Numbered from the stretch's first letter, positions 12,201 to 24,700 are shown. The stretch: 64,000 nucleotides of DNA from Basidiobolus meristosporus CBS 931.73 (GCA_002104905.1 MCFE01000240.1:1-64000), one strand, 5' to 3'. Notes: generated by a model not told the origin, from the sequence alone. Numbers and translations: made by a program.

Positions 12201-12791
12201 TTAGTTGCAGCAGTTTTCTGCTTCTCTTAGCCAGTCCTCCCTCAGCATGGCGTACACATAATGGTCAACCAATTGGCCCTGCAAACATTCGGTCCGTATT
12301 TGCTCCTCTCTCTTGAAATGTAATCTCTCAGGGATCGCCCTACTCTTGAGATTTCCAAAAGCGCAGTGGATCTCCACTCGATTTATCTCAAGGTCAACGA
12401 ATAACCTATCTACCAGATATCTGGTGGCACTGGTCATTAGCCCCTGCCCGAGGAACTCTTTACCCAACCAGTAGCCGAGGGTTGCGTAGGAATTGGTCCA
12501 GTTGATCTTGTGAACCCCCAAAACCCCGGCGAGGACCTTGTCAGAGTACACGCCTAGTTGTAGGCCGTTGTTCTCCTGGAGTTGTTGCTCCGCGTCTAGA
12601 ATGAACTTCCTGGAATCCTCGGCCGTTTTCACCGAATCCAGCCACGGTAAAAAGACCGAAAGGTGGGCCCGCGAGCTATCGGTTAAAGCAAACAACCCCT
12701 CTGCCTCGGTGGGTGACAAGGGTTTGATACTGCAATGGTTGGTCACTTTTGTGCAGCTGTTTGAAAATACGTCAATCAGCTTCGATGGCAT
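12201..12791 (-). CDS. RimJ/RimL-type GNAT N-acetyltransferase, bacterial-like
   Basis: 196 residues from the chosen ATG at 12791; an in-frame ATG at 12884 would add 31 low-complexity residues. The single GNAT domain has the acceptor-side 'LPWLDSV' segment, the acetyl-CoA-binding 'GKEFLGQGLMTSA' loop (a Q/R-x-x-G-x-G/A variant), and the 'NRVEI...N..SRAIPERL' region typical of the RimJ/RimL/YdaF group, which acetylates protein N-termini or small molecules. The closest match I know of in style is bacterial YdaF/RimL, including a C-terminal 'VDH.VYA.L.EDW' phrase. The gene has no intron although its neighbours are intron-rich, so bacterial origin is plausible. The acceptor substrate is unknown. 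Confidence 0.85.
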   Translation of the reverse strand: MPSKLIDVFSNSCTKVTNHCSIKPLSPTEAEGLFALTDSSRAHLSVFLPWLDSVKTAEDSRKFILDAEQQLQENNGLQLGVYSDKVLAGVLGVHKINWTNSYATLGYWLGKEFLGQGLMTSATRYLVDRLFVDLEINRVEIHCAFGNLKSRAIPERLHFKREEQIRTECLQGQLVDHYVYAMLREDWLREAENCCN

Positions 12792-13231
12792 GCCAAGTTC
12801 TGTAGTGGTAGAGATTGGTTGAGAAATCACGGAGCTGGTGGGAATGCAGATAATATTTATTCCACCACCTGAAGTTAGCAGCATTGGGCAGAAAAGTAAC
12901 CCGACCGCAGACAAAACGAGAGGTGCCGTTTCAATGCATTATTTCTCGAGATACACGATTGGTGGAGTCGAGCGGGATTCATCCCTCTGGGTACATGATG
13001 CAGGATGATGTAAGAAAGTCAATTATCCTTCGGATGATCATGGGATTCAAGCACCTATATGACTGCTACAGAGTCTACCACTTTCCAATTGCAAGATGAG
13101 ATCAAGATGGATTTATCATAATCATCGATGTGATTGGATGGTTTCTGCTTACTAGATTAAATGGGAAATCCTGGAATATTGCTGGTTCAATTAAGAAACA
13201 CACTCTCGCTCCTCTCCCAGCTGTTCTAACC

Positions 13232-14541
13232 ATGCGTACTGAAGTCGAGAGTTCCAAACATACAATTCACACCCCTTTGCTACGGAGCGAAGAGACCAGA
13301 GAGGAAGGTGGTGGGAATGTTTCGCGCGGCACCTCCAACATGGTTCTTGGCGCTGGGGTGTTGAGTATCTGTATAGCGACATTTACTCTCCAGACAGTAA
13401 GTTGAAGAGGCACTTTCCCGAATTACTTTGCTTCGATCAAATCTCCGCACGGACAGTAACCTTTCCCGTTGAAAATAGGAAATCGCGCAACACGTTCAGG
13501 CCGGAATGAGTTATCAAAAGCCGTACTTCATACTGTAGGTGCAGCAGTTTCTCCCCCTGCAATATTCTAGTCTATCTAACCACGTAAGTCTCGAACGATA
13601 GCTGGGTCGCCCACTCATTCTACCTGTTCTTGATCCCATTCCAACTCCTGGTCAACCGGGTCAAGGGAATATCGTATCGCGAGTCCTACAACGAGTTTAG
13701 GCACAGCCTTGAGGATATCTACGATTCGTTTCACGAGCGGGATTCGGCCCCTTCGCAGGCAGCCAACCGACACACCTTCGCCCACCTGCTGAAAATCGGG
13801 CTATTCCTGACGTTGATTTTCACCACCGCAGCCTTCCTATGGTACGTCTCCATCTCCTTCACGACAATGGCCAAGTTGACCGCGATCTACAACACCGCCT
13901 GTTTCTTCGCCTACGCGTTCTCCACGTGGCTGTTAAAGGAAGAGGTGAGCAGGTACAAGGTGTTGGCGGTGTTCCTGAGTATCACGGGGGTGGTCATCAT
14001 CTCGCTAGATCTCAGCGGTACGCCCGACGTCAACACCGGCGAGAGCTCCACTTTGATAGGGGACATCATAGCATGTGTGTGTGCGTCCCTCATCGGACTT
14101 TACGAGGTGCTGTACAAGAAATATGCGGTCCCCAAGCAGACCTCCATCTCGTTCGCCAACTTCTTTACCGGGATCATCGGCACCATCACCTTCCTCTGCT
14201 TCTGGATCCCCATCCCGATCTTTCACTTCCTGAACATCGAGCTGTTCGCCTTGCCAGACTGGAAGACGGGCTTGTTCTTGCTAGCCAACGCATCCATGGG
14301 GCTCATTTACAACGCATGCTTCATGATCGTGATTGCACTCACCTCGCCAACATTCGCCGCTGTCGGGGTGATGTTGACCATTCCCGTGGTGGCTGTGACG
14401 GACATGCTGGTCACATCCACGCCCATCAGCTTGGCTTACGTGCTGGGTGGCGTTTGCATCTTCGTAGGCTTTGGTGCCCTGCTGTCTGCCGACTTGCACG
14501 ACTCCGCCAAGAATGAGAATGGATCGGAAGAGGGCTTCTGA
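13232..14541 (+). CDS. DMT superfamily transporter, SLC35F/Thi74-like
   Basis: Three exons (13232-13396, 13479-13534, 13602-14541), 1161 coding bases, 386 residues. About ten hydrophobic helices in an EamA/DMT arrangement. The 'YQKPYFI' motif in the first third and the 'LLKEEVSRYKVLAVFLSITG' type turn of the first repeat are characteristic of SLC35F-like proteins such as yeast YML018C/THI74 and related vacuolar or Golgi carriers. The second intron (13535-13601) carries a CTAAC branch site. Treating the bases just after it as exon breaks the frame, so the 67-base intron is preferred. Substrate unknown; nucleotide sugar or thiamine-related transport has been suggested for relatives. It converges with the next gene, about 230 bases away. 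Confidence 0.85.
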
Positions 14542-14768
14542 AGCAAGATCCCCTCCCCCTCCCACTTCCACTCCCCATCACCTCTCCACCACTTGTAATT
14601 AGTCCCCCCCCCCTCAAAAGCCATCAGCAACAATAAAGTTTGGTCAACCGCAGAGGCTCGCCGTTTGGTTCGAATGAAACGGTTTATTTCCGCTGTGCCG
14701 GATATAAGAAATGTCATCAAGCAATACATAGGGAGTGCGAATGTGAGGGGCCAGCCCAGGAAGGGGAC

Positions 14769-15410
14769 TCAGGATTTTGATAGAATCAGGAAAGTAGCCC
14801 GTCGCAACAGACGTTCGGTCAGGTTCCCCGGTTTCCGGACGGTCGTGGGTTTCAGGGCGCTCTTGGCTGGGATCGACAAGAGGGGGATCTTCAGCGGATC
14901 AGAAACGGTGGAGGATGGCGCATCCGGGTCGAATGGGCACACCATATCAACGTTGTTGAACTTCAGCTTGCGTTGATGCGTGTCTCCGGGCAAGGTTTTG
15001 TCGAAAGAGATTTTCCGTTTGATTTTGGTGATCTGGTGGTCGAGGATGCTTGGTTTCCGGGTGAGTCGGACCTTGCTTCTGCGCCTCTCCTGGATCTCGT
15101 AGCGCACGGCAGATGCGGTGGAGTGGTCAAGTACGGTCAGGCCGTCGGGGACCCTGGGGTGTTTCTGGATTTCCTTCATTAATTTCAGCTCGTTGGCCAC
15201 TTGACGTTTATCGCTGATAGTCATATGAAAGATCATCTCCTTGGTGCCCTCGCTCACGAGGTACCCGTATTTGGTCAAGGTCTGGTTGTGGTGCATCTTG
15301 TACTTGTACCGGAAGAGATACTGCTCCGAGCCCGGGTAGATCTCAGTATACTCATATCCGTTCCCCTTGACCAGGGGGAAGTAAAATCGTGTATACGTTG
15401 AGAAATCCAT
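14769..15410 (-). CDS. Unrecognised basic protein
   Basis: 213 residues from the ATG at 15410. The frame stays open upstream and an ATG near 15500 would add about 30 residues, so the start is uncertain. The first 90 residues are aromatic and charged (FYFPLVKGNGYEYTEIYPGS) and look folded. The remainder is lysine/arginine-rich with several Ser-Ile and Lys-Arg-Lys motifs and looks disordered, possibly nuclear. No domain recognised and no membrane segment. The composition and length argue for a real gene between the SLC35F-like and SulP genes, but no function is offered. Confidence 0.5.
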   Translation of the reverse strand: MDFSTYTRFYFPLVKGNGYEYTEIYPGSEQYLFRYKYKMHHNQTLTKYGYLVSEGTKEMIFHMTISDKRQVANELKLMKEIQKHPRVPDGLTVLDHSTASAVRYEIQERRRSKVRLTRKPSILDHQITKIKRKISFDKTLPGDTHQRKLKFNNVDMVCPFDPDAPSSTVSDPLKIPLLSIPAKSALKPTTVRKPGNLTERLLRRATFLILSKS

Positions 15411-15901
15411 GACCTGAGCAATATGAAACGGAACAAACGACGTCTGCTGAGCGCGGCCCCCGGTTATATACCCGTCTGTTTCAACGTGGTGAACGAACAT
15501 GAATGATAACATGCGCAGTTTCACAATAGCACACAATGGCCCTCTCCGGAGGCTCGTGGAGATCCGCAAATTCCCCGTGAACACTCCGCACATTCAACCC
15601 GTTTCAGGAAGGCTCGTCGATTTGCATGGCGTTTGATTATGGAGTTGGTCTGGACAACGCACAATGGGCCATGACCTTCTTACCGTGCCTATGAAACAAT
15701 GTTCAAACAACTGCATCAATATGATGAGGTGGATCGATTTAGCAAAGCGTTTAATGTGGCTTTTGATGAGGTGGACTGACGGTACTAAGCATTGAATATG
15801 GTTTTGGATGGGGTGGAATGAAGCATTTAATCAGATGGCGTGGAATGAAGCATTTAATAAGATGGTGTGCGGGGGCAATGAAGGAAATGAAATGCCGGAA
15901 A

Positions 15902-17977
15902 TTATGAATCGATTGTGTGCACTTGGTAGACCTCGCGATCTCTCTGAAGCTCGATGTGCTCCATGGCCTCGTTGATTTTTCGGAAGAACCGGTGGGGCCC
16001 GATGTGATCTATCAGACCAGAACGGGTGAATGTCTCCTTGCAGTTTTCCCGGAGCTTGACGAAATAGATGATCACCCCGCGTCGATGATAGTCGTCCACA
16101 ATCTCCAGGAGAATTTGCGCTGCGCTCGCATCGATCTCCGGCATGTTGCCGCCGTCGAAGATAACGTAGGAGGTAGGGGGGATTCTAGGCTCCTCAGAGG
16201 GGTGTACGTTGTCATCCCCAAACTGCTCCACTCTGCGAAGGCGGTCCTTCAGCTGGCCGGTGTTGGCGAAGAACAGGGCCTCCTGGATCTGAATCAGCTG
16301 GACTCCTTGGACTTGTTCTGCCTCTGGATATTCCTTGATGGGCTTGAACTTGTCCTCGCCGGGGATCTTCCCCATGATTAGGATCTTGGGTCTGGTGCTC
16401 TTCTTGACGACCAAGAGTAGAGAAAGTCCAACCGAAGTGAAGGTGCCAGCCTCGATGGAGATCGCCATGGTTACGAGGAAAGTTATCAGCAATAATGTCA
16501 GATCGCCCCAAGAGCGCATATGGATGATGTACCGCAGCTCCTTGGGCGCTTCAACCAAAAGAGATACTCCGGCTACAAAGATGAGCGAGGAGAGTACCGC
16601 CTTGGGCAGATAACGCAATGAAGGGAGGAAATACGACACCGCCACAAGACCTATCACACCGGTCATGAGGCCTGAGAGTTGACTCCGCCCACCAACTTGG
16701 TTATTTAGCTTGCTGCGAGCCACCGAACCAAATGCCGGCCATGTCTGGAAGAGTGATCCGACGATGTTGGCAACACCAAGTGCGACCAGCTCTCGGTTAG
16801 GCGACACGCTGTAGTTGTGCTGGATGGCATAGGTCTTGGTGATCGCAGCAGAAATCACGAAGCCCATGATGGAGGTTAGCACGGCAGGGATCAATACGTC
16901 GTGGATTCTCTCCGCGTCTAGTAGAGGAGGGATCCTGGGGGTGGGGATTTTACCATGTTCTAGAGGACCGAGAATCATGACACCATCCTCATCCCACTTG
17001 TAATGCTTGCAGAAGATGGTAGAGAGTACACATACGATGAGGAACTCAGGAACGTATTGAAACCATTTCACCTGGCTACGCCTCTTGAGCGCTTGCATGG
17101 AAAACAAGAACAGCAGCGACGCTCCGGAGAGTAGCGCCGTCTGCCAATGGATGTAGCCGAGATTCTCCAAGATAAACAGAAATTTCGACACTGTCGAGCC
17201 GCCGTGCCGGCTGCCTGGGAGTTTATCCAGCCCTAATAATGTCACTGATTGACCGACAATGATGATCACCGCCAATGCTGTAATGAATCCTCGAAGTAGT
17301 GAGCGCGACAGAATCGAATCGAGGAAGCCAACTCTGAACAGCCCTAACAGGAGGGTAAATAGCCCAACTAGAAATCCGACCACCGTCACTGCTGCGATCG
17401 ATTCAGCGAATATCTCGTCGGGATCGGTAAGGTCAGCGGTTCTAATCGAGACCGCGGAGCCGACAAGCATGGCGATAAGCGCTTCAGGCCCAATGGAGAT
17501 TTGTCTATAAAGAAGTCCTGCTTAAAAAGGCTTGCCTGCAAGATACACTGGAGCACGAAAGCACCTTACCTGGACGTACCGAACAGTGCGTAAACGATCA
17601 ATGGGACGCAGGTGACATAAAGGCCATATACAGGAGGCAAGTGTACGATGGCGGAAGCATAGGAAAGACCCTGTGGAATACTTAAGCAAGCGACCGTCAG
17701 TGCGGCTAGGAAATCCGAAGGGAACGTTTTTAGGTCGTAGTTCGGGATCCAGTAGAGTGAAGGGATGTAGTATCTCAACCGAGTAAAGAATTTGCTACTA
17801 TTGGATACGTTCTGCTCTTGACTGCTGTTATTTGAGCCTGGAGAGAGGTTAGTGCCGCTGAGATTTCAAAGAACATGGTCAGGGGACCTTACCATCGTAT
17901 TGGTAATGCTGCTGTGCGAAGGGGGTGGTTTCGAACGAGTCGGCGTCCGAATCGGCTAGATTCAATCTTCTTGCCAT
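15902..17977 (-). CDS. SulP-family sulfate permease with STAS domain
   Basis: Three exons (17893-17977, 17570-17837, 15902-17504), 1956 coding bases, 651 residues. The second exon opens the transport domain with the SulP signature region (Ala-x-x-Val-x-x-x-Ser-Ile-Pro-Gln-Gly-Leu-Ser-Tyr-Ala, residues about 80-95), and about a dozen membrane helices follow to residue 500. The C-terminal STAS domain (about 520-630) contains 'YVIFDGGNMPEIDASAAQIL', including the conserved Asp-Ala-Ser loop. Fungal relatives (Sul1/Sul2 and vacuolar or Golgi SulP proteins) carry sulfate, sometimes other anions, through the plasma or internal membranes. At 651 residues it is shorter than Sul1/2 of yeast and closer to the plant/animal-like SulP length. 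The acidic N-terminus (ADSDADSFET) is probably cytosolic. Confidence 0.92.
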
Positions 17978-19142
17978 TCTATGGTGTTCAGAGGCTGTCT
18001 TGTGGCAAGAATGGTGGTATATGGGATAACCAGGACCGTTTGTTTGATGTGTGGATGGTTGTCATCGTGAGTGGCATTGAATGATATATATATATGGTCC
18101 AGTAATTAGGTAACATTAGCTTCTAATCCAACGGGTCACGTGTGCGCACTCATGCCAAACATCCATCCCAAGTGGGTGATGAGCAAAAATGCTCGATGAA
18201 ACCGCACTAGCAAACAAATATCCTCTTGAGCCAAGCTGGTATTCAATATAACAACGGAACAAAAGAAGATTGACCTGCCAATCTAGACGGTTCCCAACCC
18301 ACTTATTCTCACCGTGGTCGGTTCGTTCGCAGAACAACATCAATGGAACGAAGCATTTATCGAGTATCAAGTATCGAGCTCATCTACATCTCCACTTCGT
18401 CCCCAACAATCTCTGCGTGAGTCACTTAACTTGATTTGTAAGGTAGGGTGCGTCGAGTATGCGGTACACAATTCCCAAATCACCTACGAAGTGGTGAGTG
18501 ATTTCATTGTCATTTCCTAATTGGGCGGGGGTGGATCTGGTTTGAGAGGTAAAATACTGGTTTGTTTCTTACAGGGATAATTACGCAGTAATTTTACCCA
18601 TCATAGTGATGGGAAATTTACGCGGTTGTCATTGCTGGGATATTTACGTAGTTAATTGAATGGATCTTCTCCTCACTCATGGTTGGCTATATCGTAGGTC
18701 CCATCGAAATTCTACCTGTCAGATAGGTGCTTCCCTTGGACCAACAGAGATTTGGCTGATGGTCTAGTTCCCGAATACTCTCTCTCCCTTATCGCGACGT
18801 TCTGGAATTGGCTCCGTGGATAAGGCGAGCTAGAGAACGACGCAGATAGCCGTCTCTAGTCGCGCCTGGGAATTCCAGTTATTGGGTGACCGATTGCATC
18901 AGCTTCATTCTAGAGCCGACCCAAAATGCAACAACAGATGCGCTTGTTTATCAATCCCGAAAAGAAGGGAAGGTTCAGACGTAACGTATTCGGGTTTATT
19001 TTATCTCTTCTAGACAGAAAATCTCCTGTATAATTAAGGCCAGTCTATTATCAAGTGTATGTATCAGCTGGCTCACATCCATAGGTGTACATATGAAAGT
19101 AGTATGATGCAAATTAAGGAAAAACAATGCTGCAGATCACGC
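17978..19142. other. Intergenic, no gene seen
   Basis: No convincing coding frame. Around 18570-18655 a short motif (TTTACGCGG/TTACGCAGT, about 10 bases) recurs three times, possibly a decayed minisatellite or a regulatory cluster upstream of the sulfate permease. No RNA gene recognised. Confidence 0.5.
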
Positions 19143-20588
19143 TCAGAGCCCCTCTACGATGGAGCTTGCGGGTGTGTTCTCGTACACGATTTGGTAGATT
19201 CTTGTGAACAGTGGGAACCTAAATGGGGCAAGATGGGTGAGTGAGATGCGACACTAGCGTGGTTGATCAACGTCAACTTACTCGGCAGTCATGTTCTTGG
19301 CTTTGAGATAATCGTGAACCTCGTGGGCAGCCAATGTTCCTTGTAGTTTTTGTCCATTGAGCATCTCGCGTTCGAGTTCATCGAACGATCTTCCGGTAAC
19401 CACATGGGCCTCGGCAACTTTACGGTTTCTGCCGCCGGCACATGTGGTGATAAGATCGGCCACACCACAACTCTCGTAGAAGGTCTCCTCCTTGACACCC
19501 GACCAGAATGTGCAAGCAAATCGCTTCATCTCCATGAGACCAATTCTCATGATGGCAGCTTTGGTGTTTTCACCTAGCCTAGGGTGGAGAAGGTCGTTAG
19601 TAAGCACAAGGGAGGCGACGGGGAGTGGACATCTACAAGTCCGTGAGGCGCTTACTTCAAACCGTCAATGAATCCAGCACCAACAGCAACGATATTCTTC
19701 AAAGCACCGCAAATCTCCACACCAGCAACATCCTCAACCACGGTGATTCTGAAATAGGGGGTGTTGAAGAGCTTGTAGAACACCTCTCCATCTTCCTTTC
19801 TCTTCGAGCCAATGGTGGACTCACAGAACATCTCTTCTGCTACTTCGTTGGCGATGTTGGCACCAGACAGGACGCTGACCTCAATATTGAGGACATCGGC
19901 AATCACTTGGGAGAACAGCCTCATTCCATCGGCAGAGGCATCGAGTCCCTAAGGGATGGCAATCTCGATTAATCCCCATTCAGAGCAGGCGCTCCCTTTG
20001 TCAACTAATATAGCCAAGTACCTTGATCAAAGAAATAGCCCTGGCGTCGGGTCTAATGTTTCCGAGCAAGGACTTGCAAATCCCCTTCAAGAACTGTGGT
20101 TGAACGGTGTACGGGTTAGAGACGAGCAACCCCCTACACGGGCCAACCGAGGGTCAACACTTACCTGATGGGGCACCACGAAGATCAGGGTGGTGGCATC
20201 TCGGACGCATTCCAACAAGTCGGGGACGGCGACGATGCTCTCGGGTAGTTTGATTCCGGGCAAGTATCTAGAGGAAAGGGTAAAGTCAAGGGACAACTGC
20301 AACAGCGTCTGGTTCTTCCTCGCGGATTCAGGCTGGGAAAAGGATACTTGACGTTCTCGTGGTCGTTGTTGATGATTTCGGTGAGCTTTCGGCCGTCGAC
20401 CATCTCTTCGAAGACCCACATCCTAACTTCCTTATCAAACTCGGCATTTTGCAAGACGTTGCTGCCAACAATCTTGGCGATGGCAGATCCCCTATTGAAA
20501 GCGTGCTTAACAAACTGACCTAGTCAGGCCGGGTAGGTCGGACGTACCAATTTCCTGAACCGATAAGAGCGACTTTTTCTTGGGTCAT
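19143..20588 (-). CDS. GPD1: NAD-dependent glycerol-3-phosphate dehydrogenase (GPD1-type)
   Basis: Seven exons (20548-20588, 20348-20491, 20165-20267, 20022-20093, 19656-19948, 19282-19578, 19143-19218), 1026 coding bases, 341 residues. The Rossmann motif GSGNWGSAIAK is split by intron 1. 'VFVVPHQ'-type and '[13 protein letters not shown]' blocks and the catalytic lysine region ([18 protein letters not shown]) match cytosolic GPDH, and the C-terminal domain has the '[14 protein letters not shown]' substrate loop. The enzyme reduces dihydroxyacetone phosphate to sn-glycerol-3-phosphate for lipid and glycerol synthesis and recycles NADH. The N-terminus begins directly at the dinucleotide fold, lacking the longer N-terminal extension of yeast Gpd1, and the length is near the animal GPD1 enzyme. 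No peroxisomal signal is obvious. Every splice phase agrees. Confidence 0.95.
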
Positions 20589-20856
20589 ATTTGCAGAGGG
20601 AGAGTGATATAAGGTTAACTCAAGTGCGAGGGGCGAGAAGTGACTATTTATTGGGAAAGCCAAGGAGGGGATCTCGCATTTATGTGGCAGAGACGATATT
20701 TAGTGTCGGATATAATAGTTAAATCGATAATTACTGATCATTCTAGTACGATCTTTTTCCAGCGGTTCTAATCGGACCTCTATCTGCAGGATCCTAATCC
20801 ACTTACTAAGCTCGAATCAGTGTGGGTGAGCAGGCGAGAGCGAGAGCGAGAGCGAG

Positions 20857-20888
<32 letters not shown>

Positions 20889-21707
20889 TGATGATATCAT
20901 ATCGCCTCGTGGATTTCCTTAGCAATGAACTGAGCGTGGCCTATCTGTTAGTGTTTCCTAATCAGAGGGATGACCAAGCTCCACCACGGAACACCACACA
21001 AGCTGGTTGATATTCATGTGTCTTCAGTAACCAGCACAAGTGGGAGTGTATGGACACACACCCAAATTAAATTAAAAGTAACCAATTGCCGCCATGTGAG
21101 GGACCTCGATGGGGTAGTCTCACGATGAGGGGATTTCAGTGGGGGAGATGCCACTGCTGACAGCCATAGTCATGCTTTCGGCTTATGCCATTGGGATTTC
21201 GACTTTACCCGGCTTATCTATGGGCCAACGGATTTATCGAGCAGTGCAACATCTATTCTACCGATTTCCCACAGCGGTCTGCGATGGAATTGACGGGTTG
21301 CCTTTTCCGGCGATTTAACTTTGTATCCCCTGCAACTGTCAGATTCTCAGGCAAATGCAGTCGCATGTATGACAGCAGTCCGCCCAAACCACCCAATCCC
21401 GTGCGCCAATGTGTGCGAGTTAAAATGCAAATGAATTCGGCAATTGACCATCAACTGGTGCTCCAGTCCAGATCCAATGCTAATCTCGCCGGAAACTTCT
21501 GTCTGGGTAGGTTACTAAATCGACCTCATTTATCTCTGCCCTAATCGATTGTTTACTAGTCGCTTGCTTGCCAGGCTAGATCCCACTGCCTGCCTCATGG
21601 TCTAAGCTGAGTGGTGGTGAAGCAGGATCGACGGTGGGGTGTCGGACTTTATCAGATGAGCATACCAAATACAGTGCTTAATTGTCTAGTGTTACATTGA
21701 CTAATGG
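20589..21707. other. Intergenic with a hexanucleotide minisatellite
   Basis: Gap between the 3' end of the BRCA2 gene and the 5' end of GPD1. A 119-codon open frame at 21185-21544 has no recognisable features and looks fortuitous. A GCGAGA/GCGAGG tandem tract lies at 20834-20885, 245 bases upstream of the GPD1 start. Confidence 0.5.
20834..20885. repeat. GCGAGA/GCGAGG hexanucleotide tandem repeat
   Basis: About eight to nine six-base units: the first three or so are GCGAGA, then GCGAGG. It sits in the likely promoter of GPD1 and, if transcribed, would give an (Arg-Ala)n-type run; I treat it as non-coding. Confidence 0.8.
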
Positions 21708-24700
21708 TTACAGATCTAGGATGTGATTTAGCTGCATCAGTAATTCCATGGTTCTGCGTTTGGCATTGATGGGCGAGACGGTCTCCAGCACCCAACCACC
21801 GTTGTCGGACTGGACATCGCACTAGGAACAAGAAAAGTTAATCTCTGGGATGGACATTGCTGGATCTGTAGGGCCCAGGTACCTGAAGGGTGGTCTGCCT
21901 GATGTATGTGATCAGCAAATCGGCGAAGTGGTTCCATTCTTGCTGTAGTAGTGGAAGGCACATGTCGTCCGGATTGGATCCAAGCTTCGTTGGGTCTACC
22001 AGCGTGGTGAAAAAGGGGCAGTAATCCACCTGGTCTGGCGCTGGCTCCTCCCTCGGTAGATCCTGATCCTCCAGCCAGCTCAGGTATTTCCCGTGGAGTG
22101 ACTGTGGTTCGACCAGATCCGCCCTCGTCAACACGGTGCAGATCTTGGGGATCGTGATCGCCCCGTCGAGGATCAGGATGGAGTAGATCCTCTCCTGTTT
22201 GAATTGGATGAACTGCTCGACGAGGTTTTGCAGGTGGGAGGGAATGGATGTCACATCAATCTTGTAGGCCTCATAATCGATATGCATTTGCATGTGAGGA
22301 TCAGCCAGCGTTTCAATGGATTGGAAGATTCGTCGGCTCGCTTTCACATGCCAGATCTGAACTCCATCTTCGATACACAGTGTAATCTCCCCAGACAGGT
22401 TTGAGGCCCCGTCTATGATGCCGATGCCAACAATGGACCCCGTAATAGCCATACGTGGCTGCTCATGAAACACTCCTGGAATACGTCTAAGGCAGGGTGT
22501 GGTGGATGCGTTGCGGGTTGGGCTGGGTTCCAAAGCCATGGTCTTCGCATTGGGAAGTTGGGCTGTCATGACCAGAGGAGTCAGCGAGTATGGTGCGGGT
22601 GCGGGTGCGGGTGACTGGGTGAACAAATCGTTGTGTGCCACGCTTCCATGCTCGGGAATCTCTTCCGTAGAAGCGATCAACGTTTTCACATGGGCAGAAT
22701 TTCTATCAGGACAGCATTAGTATTGGCTTGAGCACAGATCAGTTAACCGCCCTTACTTTTTGATCCAATCCTCGATACACAATCCGGCCTGCCTGAGATG
22801 TGGAATCCGAACGAAAGGTTTGATCTCTGTATCTTGGGTAACGGATAGCACATGGATGTTGCGCACCGGATCATTTCTTATGTACAGTAAATTTACAAAT
22901 CCGAAAACGTCATTTGCCTAGAGCTCATTAGAATCCATCCATTCCAATCCATGGTATCGTTGAGGATTAGTACCTTTAAGCCTCCTGCTTTGCCATTGGT
23001 GTTGATCTGTATGATGGTTTGCGAGCAATCGGATGCGTAGACAGAGATGTCTTGTGGCTTCTCATTTGCGAGGCTTGCATAGCAATTGACGGAAAGCACC
23101 ATCAGGGCCATATCTACTTCTTGGCCTCTACTATAGCCACCGAGCTCGTCACATCCCGTCGCTCTTCTGGGGATGAACAGGGATTTAAGCTTGTCTTCCG
23201 AGGAGATCTTCATCTCTTTCCAGCTGGTGGTGCGACTGGCCGTCAGGTTTATTTGTTTCCGGGGGGAGAAGGAGGCGATCGTTTTGTTCGACGCGGAGAG
23301 GGAAAAAATCTGAACACCAGTCGGGGTCAGAATCTCAGCCACCAACATCCATGTTTCTATCCGACTTACTTTATATCTGTGGCCTTCGAGCAGCATATCA
23401 TAGATGCTCGGATCAGGTCTCCAGATTGTGATGTAGGCTTCGTTGGGATGTGTGATGCCTGGTCGGTCACAGATGCGTATCTTGAAGAATGGGACGACAT
23501 TCCGTTTCTGTTTAGAGCTCTAGTTCGATGGGTAAAATGGAAAATGAGCCAGAATCTATTGATTAATTTCAAGTACACATACCTCGAGGTGCTCATGTAT
23601 CTCTTGCATCATTTCATTTTGCTGGCGTTCCTTGTCTTGGAGCATGTATTGCTCAAGTCGAGCCCTTTGGACTGAGGTCAAACCTTCAAGGAATCCTGCA
23701 GGATCAACATGGTTTGACATCTCATCATGGAGCTCTTGTCCACTTTCCATATCGCTGATACCTGAGCTCTAAAGTTAGCGAGACGCCTTTTTCGATAGAA
23801 GCGGGAAAACTCACTCTTTCTCTTTCCCTTTCCCTTTCCTGAAGACTTTGGCGTATTACTTTTGCTAGGAGTGTATTTGTCAAAGAGAGAACTTGCCTCG
23901 GCAGCAATTCGATCCTAAGCCGTGCACATGTCAGTCACACAAACGTCCGTCTTTGTTGTGTTATACCGAGACCTACCTGGGTTTCCCTTTCCTTCACTTC
24001 CTCCTCTTTCGCGTTGCGGAAAATCTTGGTTCCGTCGGGCTGAATCTCCATATAGCACATTGGGTACTTGCGCATCACGATAGCATCGACGCTAGAAATT
24101 AAGCCACCATCAGGTGATATCGCCCCAAGAGTGATTTCGAACGCCTTTTTGCTATATCCGAGCTTTGCGTCCCATGGGGCTATTCTGCAGCTATTCGTGG
24201 TGATTTTGAGCGAAGTCGATTCGCTTACTTCCAGCGCTGGGGTGGCTTCCGTTGAACCCACCAACTATCCCAAGGAATGCATTAGATTTCGGTCTGCATG
24301 AACATCATCTATCACAAGCTCACCCGTGCGCCGATTATGGATAACTTGTAGCCGATTCGTAGCTTTCGAGAGTCAATGGCTCGTTGAAGGGGTTTGTCGA
24401 TATGTGTTCGTAGGGAGTACCAGCCGTCTGTCAGCTCAATCACATACTTGGCAACCTCTTGATTCGGCTCATCTGAATAATGGGGAGAGCGTCTTAGCGA
24501 TATGATCCATGCCGATCAAGGCCACTGATTGCGTTGCAAACCTGTAGAAGTCTCAACCAGAATGGTGTCTTTCGTATATGCCTCATTTCGGATTATTCCA
24601 GAGATACAAAGTACCATGGCTTTTGCTGGTGAATCATCACGTTCAATAATTCGTTTCAATGCTGATCGGTGACCAAGATTGATCTCTTTTTCATATCTAG

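Noticed and set aside
13571-13601. Tiny 13-base exon and 18-base intron in the SLC35F-like gene that would encode the expected-looking YLTT
   Set aside because: The frame does not close when the 13-base exon is used; the 67-base intron with a CTAAC branch site fits phase and size, so the resemblance is taken as chance.
21185-21544. 119-codon open frame on the plus strand between GPD1 and the BRCA2 3' end
   Set aside because: No recognisable domain, unlikely amino-acid composition, and no neighbouring exon extends it.
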